Assembly: GCA_039000515.1 (NCBI GenBank)
Contig: JBCFYV010000012.1
Coordinates: 11,238,676 to 11,302,675, forward strand
Source: Timema cristinae
Taxonomy: Eukaryota > Arthropoda > Insecta > Phasmatodea > Timematidae
Length of the DNA stretch: 64,000 bases
Direction of reading: 5' to 3'
Below are positions 11,177 through 22,414 of the stretch, piece by piece. The number at the start of each line of letters is the position of its first letter. Position 1 is the stretch's first letter. Both the position numbers and the translations under genes were made by a program. The notes beneath the pieces were generated by a model. It saw only the letters and a program-made list of their open reading frames with translations, ran no database searches and was not told the origin of the DNA.

Positions 11177-11522
11177 GTTGCTTTTGACCTAGAGTTTATT
11201 TTATTTTACCTTACATCAAACAAAACCTTAACCAACACTTGATAGACAAAATATTATTTAGTTTTTATTTGGAAAGTTTACAATTTCAAAATAAATTAAT
11301 AGACACAATTTTATGTAAATTGTTTTAATTTTAAAAAAATTCTACAAGATTACAGAATTTAAATTTATTGTTCAGACATCTAAATTGCAAACTAATAAGA
11401 GTTTATTCTCTTTTTCCCGATTCTAGTTCGTTTCAAATTGCCCTAAGTTTCTAATTTTATCATCAAATTATTCTAGAGCTCTGATGATTGCAACCTTCAA
11501 CGAGACCACGTTAACTTTCTTT
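11177..11522. other. No gene seen
   Basis: AT-rich spacer without recognisable elements. Confidence 0.35.
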
Positions 11523-11523
11523 T

Positions 11524-11764
11524 AGTACCGCATCTTACTACCCATTCGGGCTGTACGCCCACGTAATGATTACACAAATGTATTAGGGATTAGGAATGCT
11601 GATTTTAAACGAATTTTATCCGCATTTTTGTGGTGAGAAAGTGGAAAACCATTGAGGAAAAACCACCCTCAGTACACCTGACCAGGACCGAACCTTAATC
11701 TCCCCACCTTCGGCAGTCCAGTCTATTGCGAAAGTATCGCCTTAGACCTGTGCCACCGAAGCAG
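11524..11764 (-). mobile_element. SINE-A, near full-length
   Basis: It has the tail (CGCATCTTACTACCCATTCG), body (GGTGAGAAAGTGGAAAACCA, ACCACCCTCAGTACACCTGA), box B complement (GACCGAACCTTAATC) and head (CGCCTTAGACCTGTGCCACC). Moderately diverged. Confidence 0.85.
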
Positions 11765-12061
11765 AACGTACTAATTTGTAATGAAATACCTATGGTCTTA
11801 CAAAGTTATGCACATGACAGGGATATTAATCCCAATCCTCCACGAAAACTTGGCATGAAAAGTTAAGATTTGGTTGCTCGTGCATAGCTTCCAATGTATT
11901 CATCCGGGAACTTTGGAAATAGGGCGTATTGTGTATATATGTATATGTACGTATGTGTCTTCAGTCCTCAAGCATGACATACAGTCAAGTATTTCTCTAA
12001 AGAAAGCGCATAGATGAAACGGTGCATGATTGTGAGTCGTGCTAAACCAAAATTCGCCTTC

Positions 12062-12300
12062 AATTACTCGTGTCTTAAACTATGAGTGAAAAGTGACCGT
12101 AGCCTGCTTCAGTGTCCGCATGGTCTAAGGCATCACTCTCGCAAAAGACTAGACTGCCAATGACGGTGAGATCGTAGTTCGAATTCGATCGTGAGTACCG
12201 AAGGTACTTTTTCCTAAAACGTTTCCCACTCACTCCCCAGTGGAAGAAAATTGGCACGCTAAACCAAGTGTCCTGGTTTCAATTATCGTATCCGGGTATC
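12062..12300 (+). mobile_element. SINE-D interrupted by SINE-A
   Basis: The left piece at 12062-12102 matches the SINE-D 5' flank (ACTATGAGTGAAAAGTGACC). The right piece at 12250-12300 matches its tRNA-like 3' part (TTGGCACGCTAAACCAAGTG, then GTTTCAATTATCGTATCCGG). The box A segment is missing at the junction, so the insertion was accompanied or followed by a deletion. Confidence 0.6.
12103..12245 (+). mobile_element. SINE-A head and part of body, nested in SINE-D
   Basis: It runs from the head (CATGGTCTAAGGCATCACTC) through GACTGCCAATGACGGTGAGA and box B (AGTTCGAATTC) to the body start (TTTTTCCTAAAACGTTTCCC). The 3' tail is absent. Confidence 0.75.
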
Positions 12301-13200
12301 ATATCTAAACTAATTTAAATAAGTTGATAGTTTGTTAATGAATTTTATGTGCAGTTTAAGAGCAAATTAATTATTTCAGTCCAAAGTTACAAACTAGTTT
12401 AAGCTAGGAAAACGTGCCTAAAACTACTCAAGCAGATTAAGAGCTTTCTCCTTATCGCGAAACTTAGGTAGGTTATATAGGTGAAACTAAGCATCGCATC
12501 GTAGTAGAGATTTCAAGTTTCATAACTGTTTAGTTGGAGCCAGTTGCACACCAACGATTTCACACTAACTAAACAATTTAGTTGAGTTGGCAATTGTACA
12601 GGAAACTCATCAGTTGTCAAGTCAGAGTGTGGGAGACAATCCAAGTTGACACACCTAGGTGATGTAAATGAACCTGGAGGAAACTGCGACTATTCGTGCC
12701 TTACTAATTGGGAACTAACTAGAATACTTGGAAATACTGGGTTCATTCCAAATGCAATTCCCTACAAAATTACATTAAATAACTATAGTTCCTCTTTCCT
12801 CTCGACGCTTAATTCTGACAGTATTAATCTTTAATTTGAGTTAATAGTTTGTGCCCATTAATTTTGTTCTAAGGATGTAACGCCAAGGCTGAGAAGAGTG
12901 AGAGTGAGCAGGGGTAAAAGGGGGGAAGGGGGTACCAAAGTGGTCAGTCGTCGGTGCACGCGCTCTGATATACTCCTAATCACATATGAATGTGAACTAT
13001 GGTTGGTCCGACTGTGGCTTGGACCTAATCCAACTTTTTAGCTAAATTGTGGTCAGCTTTCATCATGAGCGCACTCCCGTCTAACATAACATAACTGTTC
13101 ATAATCTTTCCTCTGCGCCCAGTCTTACTTGTAGACTTTATTATAAACAGTTGAGTTGAGACCAGTGAAATCCATTTTACTATATTTAAAATAGTTTTGT
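12301..13200. other. No gene seen
   Basis: Mixed-composition sequence with a purine/G-rich patch at 12890-12935. No coding frame or repeat assignment. Confidence 0.35.
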
Positions 13201-13202
13201 TC

Positions 13203-13541
13203 GCATTTATTTGAAGTATTTAACGTGCACTTTCTGAATCAACTGATTATATCAGCATCCAACTTATTAATAAATTTAAATTTAGAGCAAACATAATAAC
13301 AAGCCCTCAGCCGTTAATATGGAATGAATGGGAATGCGAGAAAAGGCCAGTTTTTTTTTTTTGCAGTTTTTATGGTAAAACATATTTTTAAATGCAAGTT
13401 ATAAAGTCCCAAAACACCCTTGACTTCACTGTGAAAGTAAAACCCACTTCATCAATGATACTTTTTCGGCCATGCCGGGAATCAAACCCGGACCCTTAGC
13501 TCCATAGACAGCCACGTTACCGATTGAGTTGTGTTGGACTA
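13203..13541 (-). mobile_element. SINE-B, split by a MITE-P arm
   Basis: The tRNA-like head is at the right: box B appears as CGGGAATCAAACCCGGACCC on plus, and the remainder of the head runs to GAGTTGTGTTGGAC. The body continues leftward to AACGTGCACTTTCTGAATCA. About 100 bp of foreign sequence (about 13326-13425) interrupts it relative to the 35211-35446 copy. Confidence 0.8.
13332..13402. mobile_element. MITE-P single arm
   Basis: GAATGCGAGAAAAGGCCAGT followed by TTTTGCAGTTTTTATGGTAA matches the outer arm of MITE-P (51028-51374 and others). Only one arm remains. Confidence 0.6.
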
Positions 13542-13544
13542 GAA

Positions 13545-15090
13545 TAGTAAAATAAAAGAGACAAAACTATAATAACTAATTATACCAATTTCGTTTGTTG
13601 TTAAGTAAAGACTGCATAAAACCATACTTTGATGATGTGATTTCTGGCTAGAGTAATTAACTTATTTATCAAATATCCCGGTTAATTACGCCCTGGATAA
13701 AACTTAACTCATAGGTAAATAGCACAGCTTGAACCATGCGAAGCTTCGGGGTGAGGTTTTCTGGATTCTACTTTAAAATACAGTGGAACCATTTTTTTAA
13801 GGCTACAACAAAATTGAAAAATAATAATCATTTAAAAAAACAGTGACTACTATAATAATCCCTTTTTCGCTAGTGTCAAATTAAGAATGCATAAAACTGC
13901 AGCTTGGCAAGTTTTCTGGGTCGAGCGTAATAATGTATCGAGCTTCTCGGTTAACTGGTCGTAAGATTAATCGTATCTTCAGTCTGGTATTGCAATCGTG
14001 AAGTTATTTCAGCTCCTGATAATGACTCTATAGATATGATTGATTCATCTTTGTCAGGGGATTGACTATATATGAGCTGTCTATCAATTTAAGTCTATGA
14101 TACTCTAGGTTTGAAGTTTATAACATTTATGGGATTGTTACTAAATAAATATTGATACATTGAGTACCCTCCCCGCCCTCCCATGAATAAGAAATGCACC
14201 AAATAATGCGATGTTTAATACAATTTTTTGTTGTTGAATGTATCGCCAACCTTAAGATAAAAATTCCCCCCAATTTCCTCTACTGTATTATACGACCTGA
14301 AAGCCAGGGGAATGCGTACGTCAGGAGAGCTTTGTGCACGAGTCACCCCATTACGTGCGTTATCTGAGTGTAATACATTTAATGAAAGCCAGTGGTCTGC
14401 ATACAAACATTGTGCGCGGCATGTTCACTTTAATTTATGTTAATGCGCCCGCCCATAACACCGAGACGGCCCAAGTCGAGTCGGAGAGCTCACAAAAAAC
14501 AGCAACTAAAAAATCAGATTGCTCTTTGCTGCTGCTTGTGTTTTTATTTATAAATATATACAAGCAGGTATGTGAAAAAGAGAAAGGTTACAAAGTTAGT
14601 TCCATAATGGGTGCTACGTTTATACTTTTAAGTTTCAAATTAAGAATGAGTTTTTTAATGCGACTTAAGAGCTAAGGTAGAATAAAAATAAACGCAACAT
14701 CTACATATTTAATGTGAAAGCTTAGAGCTTAAAGAGCCCAGAGTTTACTAAGTTGGCTGACTGCGCAAAATAGGTAGAGCAGTCTGGGGGAGAAAGGGGT
14801 GACGTGAGAGATTTTTTTTTTTTTTCATTTTCCCACCGATTAAGGTGAGACTCACACTTCCCAATAGTATACACGTTTATTTATTTATTTTTTTAAATAA
14901 GAAAGAAAAAACACACACAAGACATAGTAATAAGATAATCTGGCAGAAGCGCACTTAATCATGACCCAGAGGTTCAAATATGCGCTATAAGCCAGGTGTA
15001 TTAAGGAGATTGGGATTAGCTTTTTCCACGATGTGATACTTTGCATCAACTATCCACATGAAGGGTGGAGGAGTCAGCCTTATAATAGTG
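13545..15090. other. No gene seen; complex block at 14270-14480
   Basis: A plus frame of 113 codons (14334-14675) shows no known domain and is not called. The block 14270-14480 is unusually GC-balanced and non-repetitive (for example TTAATTTATGTTAATGCGCC) and could be conserved non-coding DNA. Confidence 0.35.
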
Positions 15091-15094
15091 TTTC

Positions 15095-15160
15095 TTTTGA
15101 TTAGTAAGTATGTGTTGCAAATAGCCCGAACAGGCGGTAGAATGCAGTGCAAGCTCGTTT
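15095..15160 (+). mobile_element. SINE-A 3' tail fragment
   Basis: AATAGCCCGAACAGGCGGTA followed by GAATGCAGTGC is a degenerate copy of the SINE-A/C terminal motif (ACCCGAACGGGTAGTAAGAC then GCGGTGC). Confidence 0.5.
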
Positions 15161-15263
15161 GTGTAAATATTTAAATAAAAAAATCATAAAGTACTACTTC
15201 ATTTTAAATATATATATATATCTACAGTCCATTTTTCATAGGAAGAGCCTTTATTTAAACTAA

Positions 15264-15310
15264 TATGGTCCCAATTGCAGCCCGCGAGCCAAATGTGGCC
15301 GTACTCACTG
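15264..15310. mobile_element. Possible hAT (ZBED-like) element end
   Basis: ATGGTCCCAATTGCAGCCCG followed by CGAGCCAAATGTGGCC resembles the GC-rich terminal region of ZBED/SCAND3-type hAT elements. No opposite end or 8-bp target duplication was found. Confidence 0.4.
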
Positions 15311-15591
15311 AAAATGTGACCCTCATAGTATGCTAGAGGATATTTAAGGGAATCCCTCAGTCTGTAGAGATGTGAAAATAATACAAATAAAATTATTTAT
15401 TTAAAAGGTCATGATTGCATTTTATTAAGCATTTATTTGATTAGTAAAAATAGTTTTTTTGGTGAAAGTGTGTGCGCGTGGATATTTCCTAAAATGATTT
15501 TTGAGCGATTAATCCTAAACTTTTTTAGTAGAATTTGAAAGAGTTTAACAATAAAAAATACATTTTTTGTATAAGTAATGAAAGTAAGTTT

Positions 15592-15832
15592 TATTTAGCC
15601 ATACGTCTCACTACCCGTTCAAGTTATACGCACATGTACTAATTACGCTAATGTGTTAAGGATGTGGAAGGTTGAATTTAGAGGAAGTTTACCCGCATGT
15701 TGTGAGAAGGAGAGTGGAAAATCAGTAACTTCAACCGGAATTTTGGCCCCGATCTCGCCAATATGAGCACTATAGTGTATTGCGAAAGTGAATCTTTATT
15801 TTTTAGACTATATGGACACAGAAGTGGTTTGA
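15592..15832 (-). mobile_element. SINE-A, diverged
   Basis: The tail (CATACGTCTCACTACCCGTT) and body (GTTGAATTTAGAGGAAGTTT, GAGAAGGAGAGTGGAAAATC) are clear. The box B region (CCCGATCTCGCC) and head are degraded. Confidence 0.75.
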
Positions 15833-16044
15833 TTTTATTAGTTAAGTTAGTGGATAATTTTACTCCTCCCACTCACCTGCTCTTCAGTGGTGTAGATTTA
15901 ACTATTTAATTGGCACGCTGGGTATTTTACTAACAATTTGAAAAAATATTTACAAAACAAATTTTTATTTCGTAGAAACCCTCGGCATCTTCTTTAGCGG
16001 TCGCATTAAGTTCTCCTCCCATTAAGTCCCGCCTTGCTCTAACC

Positions 16045-17031
16045 CAGGGGTTGGTGAACAAGGTAAATTACCCCAAATGGGGTACAAATGGAATTCTTTG
16101 CGGTAATGAGGACTCTATAGACACAAATAAAATTATTCAATGTCAATGTTGTCAAAGGACATGCGACTATTTCGTGGATTATGTAGAGATGATGAAGCTG
16201 AATATACAGACCTAATTTCCGTACAGCAGTGAGATGACTCTCAAGTGGAAATGTTCTGAACTGAGTGTGGGCTTCAAAACTGAACTTGAAATTTTTAAGG
16301 TTGATCAAAAGCATGTTTTCGCAGATAACTTTACAAACTCTTCGTGGGTTGCACATATCGCACATTTAGGTGATATTTTTGAGTATGTGAATGCAATGAA
16401 CAAAGAATTTCAAGAAAAAACATCAATATAATTTCAGCCCGAGAAAAGATTCAGCGTTTGTATCAAAGCTTTTATATTGGATACAGAAAGGAGAACAAAA
16501 TAGATAGCTTCCTTTTAAAAGATAGCTTTGCTTTTGGAAGATTGTGAAAATATTACCCTTGACAAATCAAGGATACAGTTATAAGGCATCTTACCAAACT
16601 CAAAAGGCTGTTTTCTGTTTACTTTCCAGATCTTGATTATCATATTTTCAGTTAGCTTATAGATCCCTTTAAATGTTAAATTGCTGGTGTACCAGAAGAT
16701 CCTCAAGGGTTGGCAGACGAACTTCTTGAACGTCGATCCAATAATGAAGCACGTATTGAATTTGAAAACAAATCAGATCTGTCATATTTTTTGCTGCAAA
16801 GGCTTTCAAAATTTCAATGAGAAGCAGTCAAAATGCTTCCTTTTGCAACAACCTACCTTTGCGAACACGGATTTTCCACTCTAATGGAGATAAAAACCAA
16901 GAAGAGAAATCGATTAGACTCCGAAGACAGTTTCCAAATTGCTCTAGCATCAAAGTGCCCCAATTTTGTTGTTATTGTATCAAAAAGACATCAAAATGCC
17001 CCAATTTTGATGTTATTGTATAAAAAATGAA
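16045..17031 (+). pseudogene. hAT transposase remnant, ZBED5/SCAND3-like
   Basis: The left end CAGGGGTTGGTGAACAAGG looks like a hAT terminal repeat. A broken reading follows. FADNFTNSSWVAHIAHLGDI and FEYVNAMNKEFQ (16234-16431) match the conserved 'LADIF..LN..LQ' block of ZBED5-like hAT proteins. After a frame change, ADELLERRSNNEARIEFENK then LLQRLSKF leads into LPFATTYLCEHGFSTLMEIK and KKRNRLDSEDSFQIALAS (16833-17031). This is the hAT C-terminal dimerisation region, with its LPFxTTYLCExGFS signature. Stops and frame shifts are scattered through it. The N-terminal BED finger and catalytic core are gone, and no matching 3' TIR was found. Confidence 0.85.
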
Positions 17032-18185
17032 ACATTTCTCCAAAATTTGAAGTGAAAAATTTTCAAAAATTATTTTGTTTCATAATGAGGGTGTTGATTT
17101 ATTTTATACTTTTTATATTCTAATTGTATTTTCCGTTTGAAAATAAATAATTAAATAAATATTTTGAATGTGAGTAATCTATTATATGATTTTCTCCCTT
17201 TCAAATCAAGGGGGTAACGTCGGCGTTAATAAATATATTTTTACTAGGTAAAAAATTCCTGAACCTGAAATAGAGGATGTAGACAAAAATAAGTAGGTAG
17301 GTTTAGGTCCCGAAACTACCCTCCAGATTTCATGATAGATGAAAACTAAATAAATAAATATACTTCTACTAAATTCTACCATTCTCATCCCTATCCTAGT
17401 AGTGTCCATTTTAAGATATACAGCCATGCTGGGAGTCAGAAGTGGTGCAGGTAAATAAATTAAGAAATCAATTAATATTCAGCTGTTAAAATAATTATGG
17501 TGGGACACAGAATGGAAAGAATAAACTAAAAGAACTCATGTTATAATCATCAGCAAATATGTATAGAAATAGCGTTCTGAACGTCTATATAATTTATAGT
17601 GTATACTACTTCAATTGTGATGTATATAGTTGTTATTGCTTTTTTAGGTGCTCAGCTTAGAAAAGAAAATTATAAAATAAAAAGTATCGCCATAATAATT
17701 GATACTAAAAAATGAAACCATACTATGTATAAAAACAAGGTTTACAGCAATGATAGTCGTAAAATAACGGCAATACTTTTCTTCTCAAACGAGCAAACTG
17801 TTTTAATATATCCCCAGTTATTATTTCAACTCCCAAAGTATATGGGAGGAAGGGAGATAAGCGGGGAGGTAAGGGGGAGGCGTCACGTCATCAAATTGTA
17901 ATACCTTTTCCCACCAGAACAACGGGGCAGAAAACTCAATGAAACCGCAAGATTTACGACTCCGACAGAAGGTGAGGAACGAGTTATATAACAATGTCGC
18001 ACAGGATTTAATAAAGCTTAGAGTGATGATCCTCCCTGGGATAAGGGAAAAAAGGGGGGACAGTAATTATTTAATAGAAGGTCGAAATAAAAATTATGCC
18101 GCAGCAGTTGGTAGAGATGAGATGCTTGGAGCACTAAACAAGTCGTAAAACGCGGCCTCTCTTCCCACTCGTATACTTATTTTCA
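17032..18185. other. No gene seen
   Basis: AT-rich sequence with a G-rich stretch near 17840-17885. No recognised element. Confidence 0.35.
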
Positions 18186-18189
18186 TAAT

Positions 18190-18275
18190 TACCTGTTGGG
18201 TTGGCTCAGTGATCAACTGGTTTATTCATCTAGGACTCTGGACTTCCAGGAATAAGTTCTAGTCCAGACCGGGTG
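18190..18275 (+). mobile_element. tRNA-like SINE head, unassigned
   Basis: TTGGGTTGGCTCAGTGATCA (box A-like) and AGTTCTAGTCCAGACC (box B-like, degenerate) are about 50 bp apart, as in a tRNA-derived SINE. The body is not recognised. Confidence 0.35.
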
Positions 18276-18317
18276 TTCTAAGATGCCTTTCACATCACGA
18301 TTTTCAATTATTTTTTT

Positions 18318-18545
18318 CTGCACCACGTCTTACTACAGGTTCAGGTTATACGTAGGCACTAATTACTCTAATGTATTAGGGATAGGAAATGTTGAATTTA
18401 GAGAAATTGTGCACACCTTTGCGTGGAGGGAGCGAAGAAACTACTTAGGGAAAACCTCCCTCAGTACACCCGACTAAGACGAACCCCAATTTCCCCATCA
18501 TCGGCAGCCGGCCCAATGCAAGAGTAACGTATTAGACCATGAAGC
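18318..18545 (-). mobile_element. SINE-A copy
   Basis: Tail (CACGTCTTACTACAGGTTCA), body (TTGCGTGGAGGGAGCGAAGA, CTCCCTCAGTACACCCGACT), box B complement (AGACGAACCCCAATTTCCCC) and a shortened head (GTATTAGACCATGAAGCTGG). Confidence 0.85.
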
Positions 18546-18549
18546 TGGT

Positions 18550-19665
18550 TGATTTCACTTTACCGTATCGATAAATGTAGTTTGTGGGCGCGTAGCTGTT
18601 GAAGATGAGGTCAGGGTTTAAAACCCATCTGCGGGAAAATTCCATATATAATTTACATTAATTGGTAGCTATATGGACGCTATTATGACCGGGTTCCGGA
18701 AGTCATTAAAAAGTGGCTAAGGTCTTTTAAAACAGTTCTTGAGCTGGAGATGGTTACAAATATCATAAAACATAGTAACTGTATCTGATATTTACTACAA
18801 ACCCCATGACTTGACTTGGACAAGCAAGAATAGGCCCGCTCCTACCTAAGTAAATTGAATCGAATTGAAGCGAGAAGAATTCTCCGAGGAAAATACTTTC
18901 TTTGATTCGACAGCGTCGCTAGGCAAGATTTTTTGTCGTCGGCAATTCCAGGGCGTCCGAGGCCATTCGGCAGATATTGTGGTATTATCGGCGAGCGAGG
19001 CTGATAGAATATTCGTTAGCTCGCGTGCAGGTGTTCAATTTTGTTTGTCTTGTTTATAAGGGAAACTGCAACAGATGAGGAAAAACTAATTACTTTAGTC
19101 CAAGGTACACATTTATTTATGATAAAAGGGACAGTAAATATATGAATTTTAAGACAAGAGAAAATAAATTGGAGGAAATAAATAGAAAATGGCAAATAGT
19201 ATAAATTTACTTGTGTTTATTTGAATTTTGCAGTTTATATGCAAGCATTTATATTTTATTATGCTATATTTATTATACTATTAAATTATAACTGTGACAG
19301 AAACAAATAACTTTTTGGTTTGTTTTATATTCAAAACCAATGCATTATGAGTTTCCTCTTCGCTTAAATATGAGTCAAAATTCCACGCTTCGGTTTGACT
19401 AGGCGGGAGCGATACTTCCCTAGACAATTTTTCGCAACGGCACGACTAGGAAATATAATTGTTTATAGGCACTCAACATAAAAGTTGGGCTGTGAGTACC
19501 TGGGAACAGTCACGGAGTAGCGTTATTATTATCATTATTAGTTTATCTAATGTCGGTTATAAATAGCCTAGTCTACGGTGTAGGGATGAAAAAAGTATAC
19601 TTAAAGCAGGTGGTTTACAGCATTTGTATTCAACATTTTTTCTTCACGTACCCCCAGATATAATT
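18550..19665. other. No gene seen
   Basis: 18840-19060 is a GC-balanced, non-repetitive patch with an open plus frame of 64 codons (18865-19059) that I do not recognise. The remainder is AT-rich. Confidence 0.35.
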
Positions 19666-19672
19666 TTGCTTC

Positions 19673-19958
19673 AACTTTGTGCTTCCAAAGTTGTTGGTGC
19701 GTAATGCAAGTTATACATATTCTACCATTTACATCTAAAATAAAACTTTGTGCTACCAAAGTTGTTGGTGCGTAATGCAAGTTATACATATTTCTACCAT
19801 TTATATCTAAAATAAAACTTTGTGCTACCAAAGTTGTTGTGCGTAATGCAAGTTATACATATTCTACCATTTACATCTAAAATAAAACTTTGTGCTACCA
19901 AAGTTGTTGGTGCGTAATGCAAGTTATACATATTCTACCATTTATATCTAAAATAAAT
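19673..19958. repeat. ~71-bp tandem repeat, 4 units
   Basis: Units begin with AACTTTGTGCT at 19673, 19744, 19816 and 19886. They contain CCAAAGTTGTTGGTGCGTAA and end with TCTAAAATAAA. Differences are single substitutions and 1-base indels. The apparent minus frame here is an artefact of the repeat. Confidence 0.95.
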
Positions 19959-20225
19959 AAATGTTGCTCCAAATCCCATGTCCTTAACGTCCGGATTGCT
20001 TGTGTTTTACACTAAATTTTTCCTGGTTATTCAGTGGTTATTATGAAGTAATAAACATGTACAGTACATACAAGGCCTGCGCAGAACCACGCGGGACGCG
20101 GAAGTGGGAACGATAAAGAAATTCAAAGCCCTAACCAACTCGACCAGAGCAGAGACCAAACAACCCAGTTTGGCCATATATAGAATTAAGCAAACGTTCT
20201 TGTGATAAATACATTGGTTTATTAC

Positions 20226-20438
20226 ACGCTTCGGTAGTCATATGGTATAAGACGCCATTCTCGCAGTAGGTTAGACTGCCGATGACGAGGAGATCGAGGT
20301 TCAAATCTTGGTCGGGTGTACTGAGGGTAATTTTACCAAAATGGTTTATAAATAGCCTTCCTCATCCTAAATCAAATGACGTAATCAGTACATAAGCGTA
20401 TAATCCGAACGGGTAGTGAGATGCCGTGCTAAAAAAGG
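20226..20438 (+). mobile_element. SINE-A, near full-length
   Basis: Head (GCTTCGGTAGTCATATGGTA), GACTGCCGATGACGAGGAGA, box B (GAGGTTCAAATCTTGGTCGG), body and tail (ATCCGAACGGGTAGTGAGAT) are all present. The end is GCTAAAAAAGG with a G run instead of (TAA)n. Part of the body is deleted. Confidence 0.85.
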
Positions 20439-20589
20439 GGGGGGGTTCATTGAGCTGTAAACATTAATTCAGTAGTTTGCAGTGTAAAGTTTTTTACTCG
20501 TCCAACAAACTCTGCGAATAATTATTATAACGAGTTTTATCACAAATGAGTGATTTATTACTAACTCAGAGATATTCAATTCGACTTAC

Positions 20590-20800
20590 CAGCACAGGTG
20601 TTCACGTGAACTAAGTGTCAGGCTCATACAGTCTGGCTTTCTCGTGACGATAAGAATCCCAGCCGTGTGTGCTTACGGTATTTTTTCTTAGATGCTTTCC
20701 AATCTCCTTTCAAAGCAGGTATATTTCCTAAAGTTATATATTCCTCATCCATGCCCAAGTGACATAATTAAATGAGTATAGACACGAAGAATAAACAGAA
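20590..20800 (+). mobile_element. SINE-A, degenerate
   Basis: A diverged head (GTGTCAGGCTCATACAGTCT), then ATTTTTTCTTAGATGCTTTC, CAATCTCCTTTCAAAGCAGG and TATATTCCTCATCC, in the order of the SINE-A body. Confidence 0.5.
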
Positions 20801-20804
20801 TCAA

Positions 20805-21520
20805 ATGGGACTAAAAACCAAGGCTAGCTCAGAGGTAGACAAGTCAAACAAAAGGGTTAACGACTTTGCCAACTTGGAGATTGCGTTAAGCACTATCACA
20901 CTTAGACACCAATGAACAAAATAGAAAAAGAAGGAAGAAATGAACAGTTTACTCTACAAGAGCTCTTATTTATCTACTTATAACCCTTTCCTTCTTCCTC
21001 TGAAGAGTTTACACACTCACTTTAATATTTGCGCCTTGAAAACATTGACTTTCTTTTTAATTTCACCTTTTTCTTGTTTACTATGATATATATACTACCA
21101 CGAACTTTTTTTAATCTACATCCTGGAGGAAGATTCCTACAGGCCATTTTCGTGACCAAGCCAAGTAGCTTAATTTGTACCCTAGATGTTTTATAAAAAA
21201 TACCTTTACAAGAAAAATCATTCAAGATAAAAATAATAATTTTGTGACACTGTAGGACTATTTTTAAAATTATTTAAGAATGTATGGTTTTTGTTTCAGC
21301 ATTATAAATTTAAAACTCTCTGAGTAAAATGTAAATTTATTAACATGGGGGATCCTTTCTTGGCCGACTGTGACGTCACAGGTAGGTAACGCCCTTAATT
21401 TCTTCTTCTCTAGTTTTTTTATATATTTTTTGTAGTCCACATTCCACGTCCAGAGCATGGATGAAAATAACTGTTTGGAAAACATGATTTAAATACGTAA
21501 ACATCTAATGCATTATAGGA
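20805..21520. other. No gene seen
   Basis: AT-rich DNA. A weak tRNA-like stretch near 20820 (AGGCTAGCTCAGAGGTAGAC) may be an old SINE-D relic. Minus frames at 21022-21485 have no recognisable domain. Confidence 0.3.
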
Positions 21521-21524
21521 TCGT

Positions 21525-21605
21525 AGCCCATATCGGTGGTTGTACTAGAGTGAAATTCCGGTGACTTGGAGGTAGGAATTTTAGTCCAGATGAGAGTCGT
21601 TACAT
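21525..21605 (+). mobile_element. SINE-A head relic
   Basis: CATATCGGTGGTTGTACTAG and CCGGTGACTTGGAGGTAGGA followed by TTTTAGTCCAGATG follow the SINE-A2 head order. Confidence 0.4.
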
Positions 21606-22104
21606 ATCCTCTAGGTTTTATACTCCTCAATCTTACCCCATATTGTAAATATGAAGATAGCCCGAGTTGTAGTCCGACAAGATTTAAAAAAAAAGTATTG
21701 TAAGATGTCGAGAATCCGGATCACTTGATTGATCAATCTGACTATACGTCTATGAGTGGAACACACAAATCATGACAAAAGTTTGAACTACCACACGCCT
21801 ATGTAAATCATATAGTTTAATTAACGTGTGAAACTTGGGGGGACGGTACCAAATATCTAACCTGTCGAGAAGAGTACTAAGGGTGACAGTTGTTAGTAGT
21901 AAAATAAACCCGGGATGCTTGGCTACGGGCGTGGACGTACCTTTAAAACATGAGGCTGAACGCGAGATATGGCCCCAGAGAGTTAATTAATTGAAAGCCG
22001 TGTCAAGTTCAGTCAACGGTATAGTGGTCCACTGCCAACATGACAAGCTTGACGTACGATTAAATTAATGAACAGTATTCATGTCCCATACGAAATTACC
22101 CATG

Positions 22105-22316
22105 CCTTTGGATACATTGACAAAGACGCCAGTCTCGTATAATCTGCTTTGCTAGTGACGGGGGAGGTCAGGGATAGAATCCCAAACGGGCGTAGGCTAA
22201 TGGAATGGTTCACCACCCTACTTCCACGGGTACATTTCCTTCATATTCTCCCTTTCTCATTCCACCCAATTATTTAAAAATACATAAAGCCTGAACTGGC
22301 AGTTTGACGCGGTGCA
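22105..22316 (+). mobile_element. SINE-A, diverged full-length
   Basis: The head (GACAAAGACGCCAGTCTCGT), GTGACGGGGGAGGTCAGGGA, box B-like GATAGAATCCCAAACGGG, body and tail (CCTGAACTGGCAGTTTGACG then CGGTGC) keep order but differ at many sites. Confidence 0.65.
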
Positions 22317-22349
22317 TATATGAAATACCAAAATGGTTCAAACCAAACC

Positions 22350-22410
22350 TGCGCCGGTTATTACACGGTCTAAGGCATCAGACTCTAAATGTACTAGATT
22401 CCAGAAATTA
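22350..22410 (+). mobile_element. SINE-A head relic
   Basis: GCGCCGGTTATTACACGGTC followed by TAAGGCATCAGACTC is the SINE-A box A region. The element breaks off before box B. Confidence 0.45.
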
Positions 22411-22414
22411 GAAT

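Noticed and set aside
14334..14675. 113-codon plus-strand open frame
   Set aside because: No domain match, and composition changes to low-complexity in the second half. Treated as chance, although the DNA under its first part may be conserved non-coding sequence.
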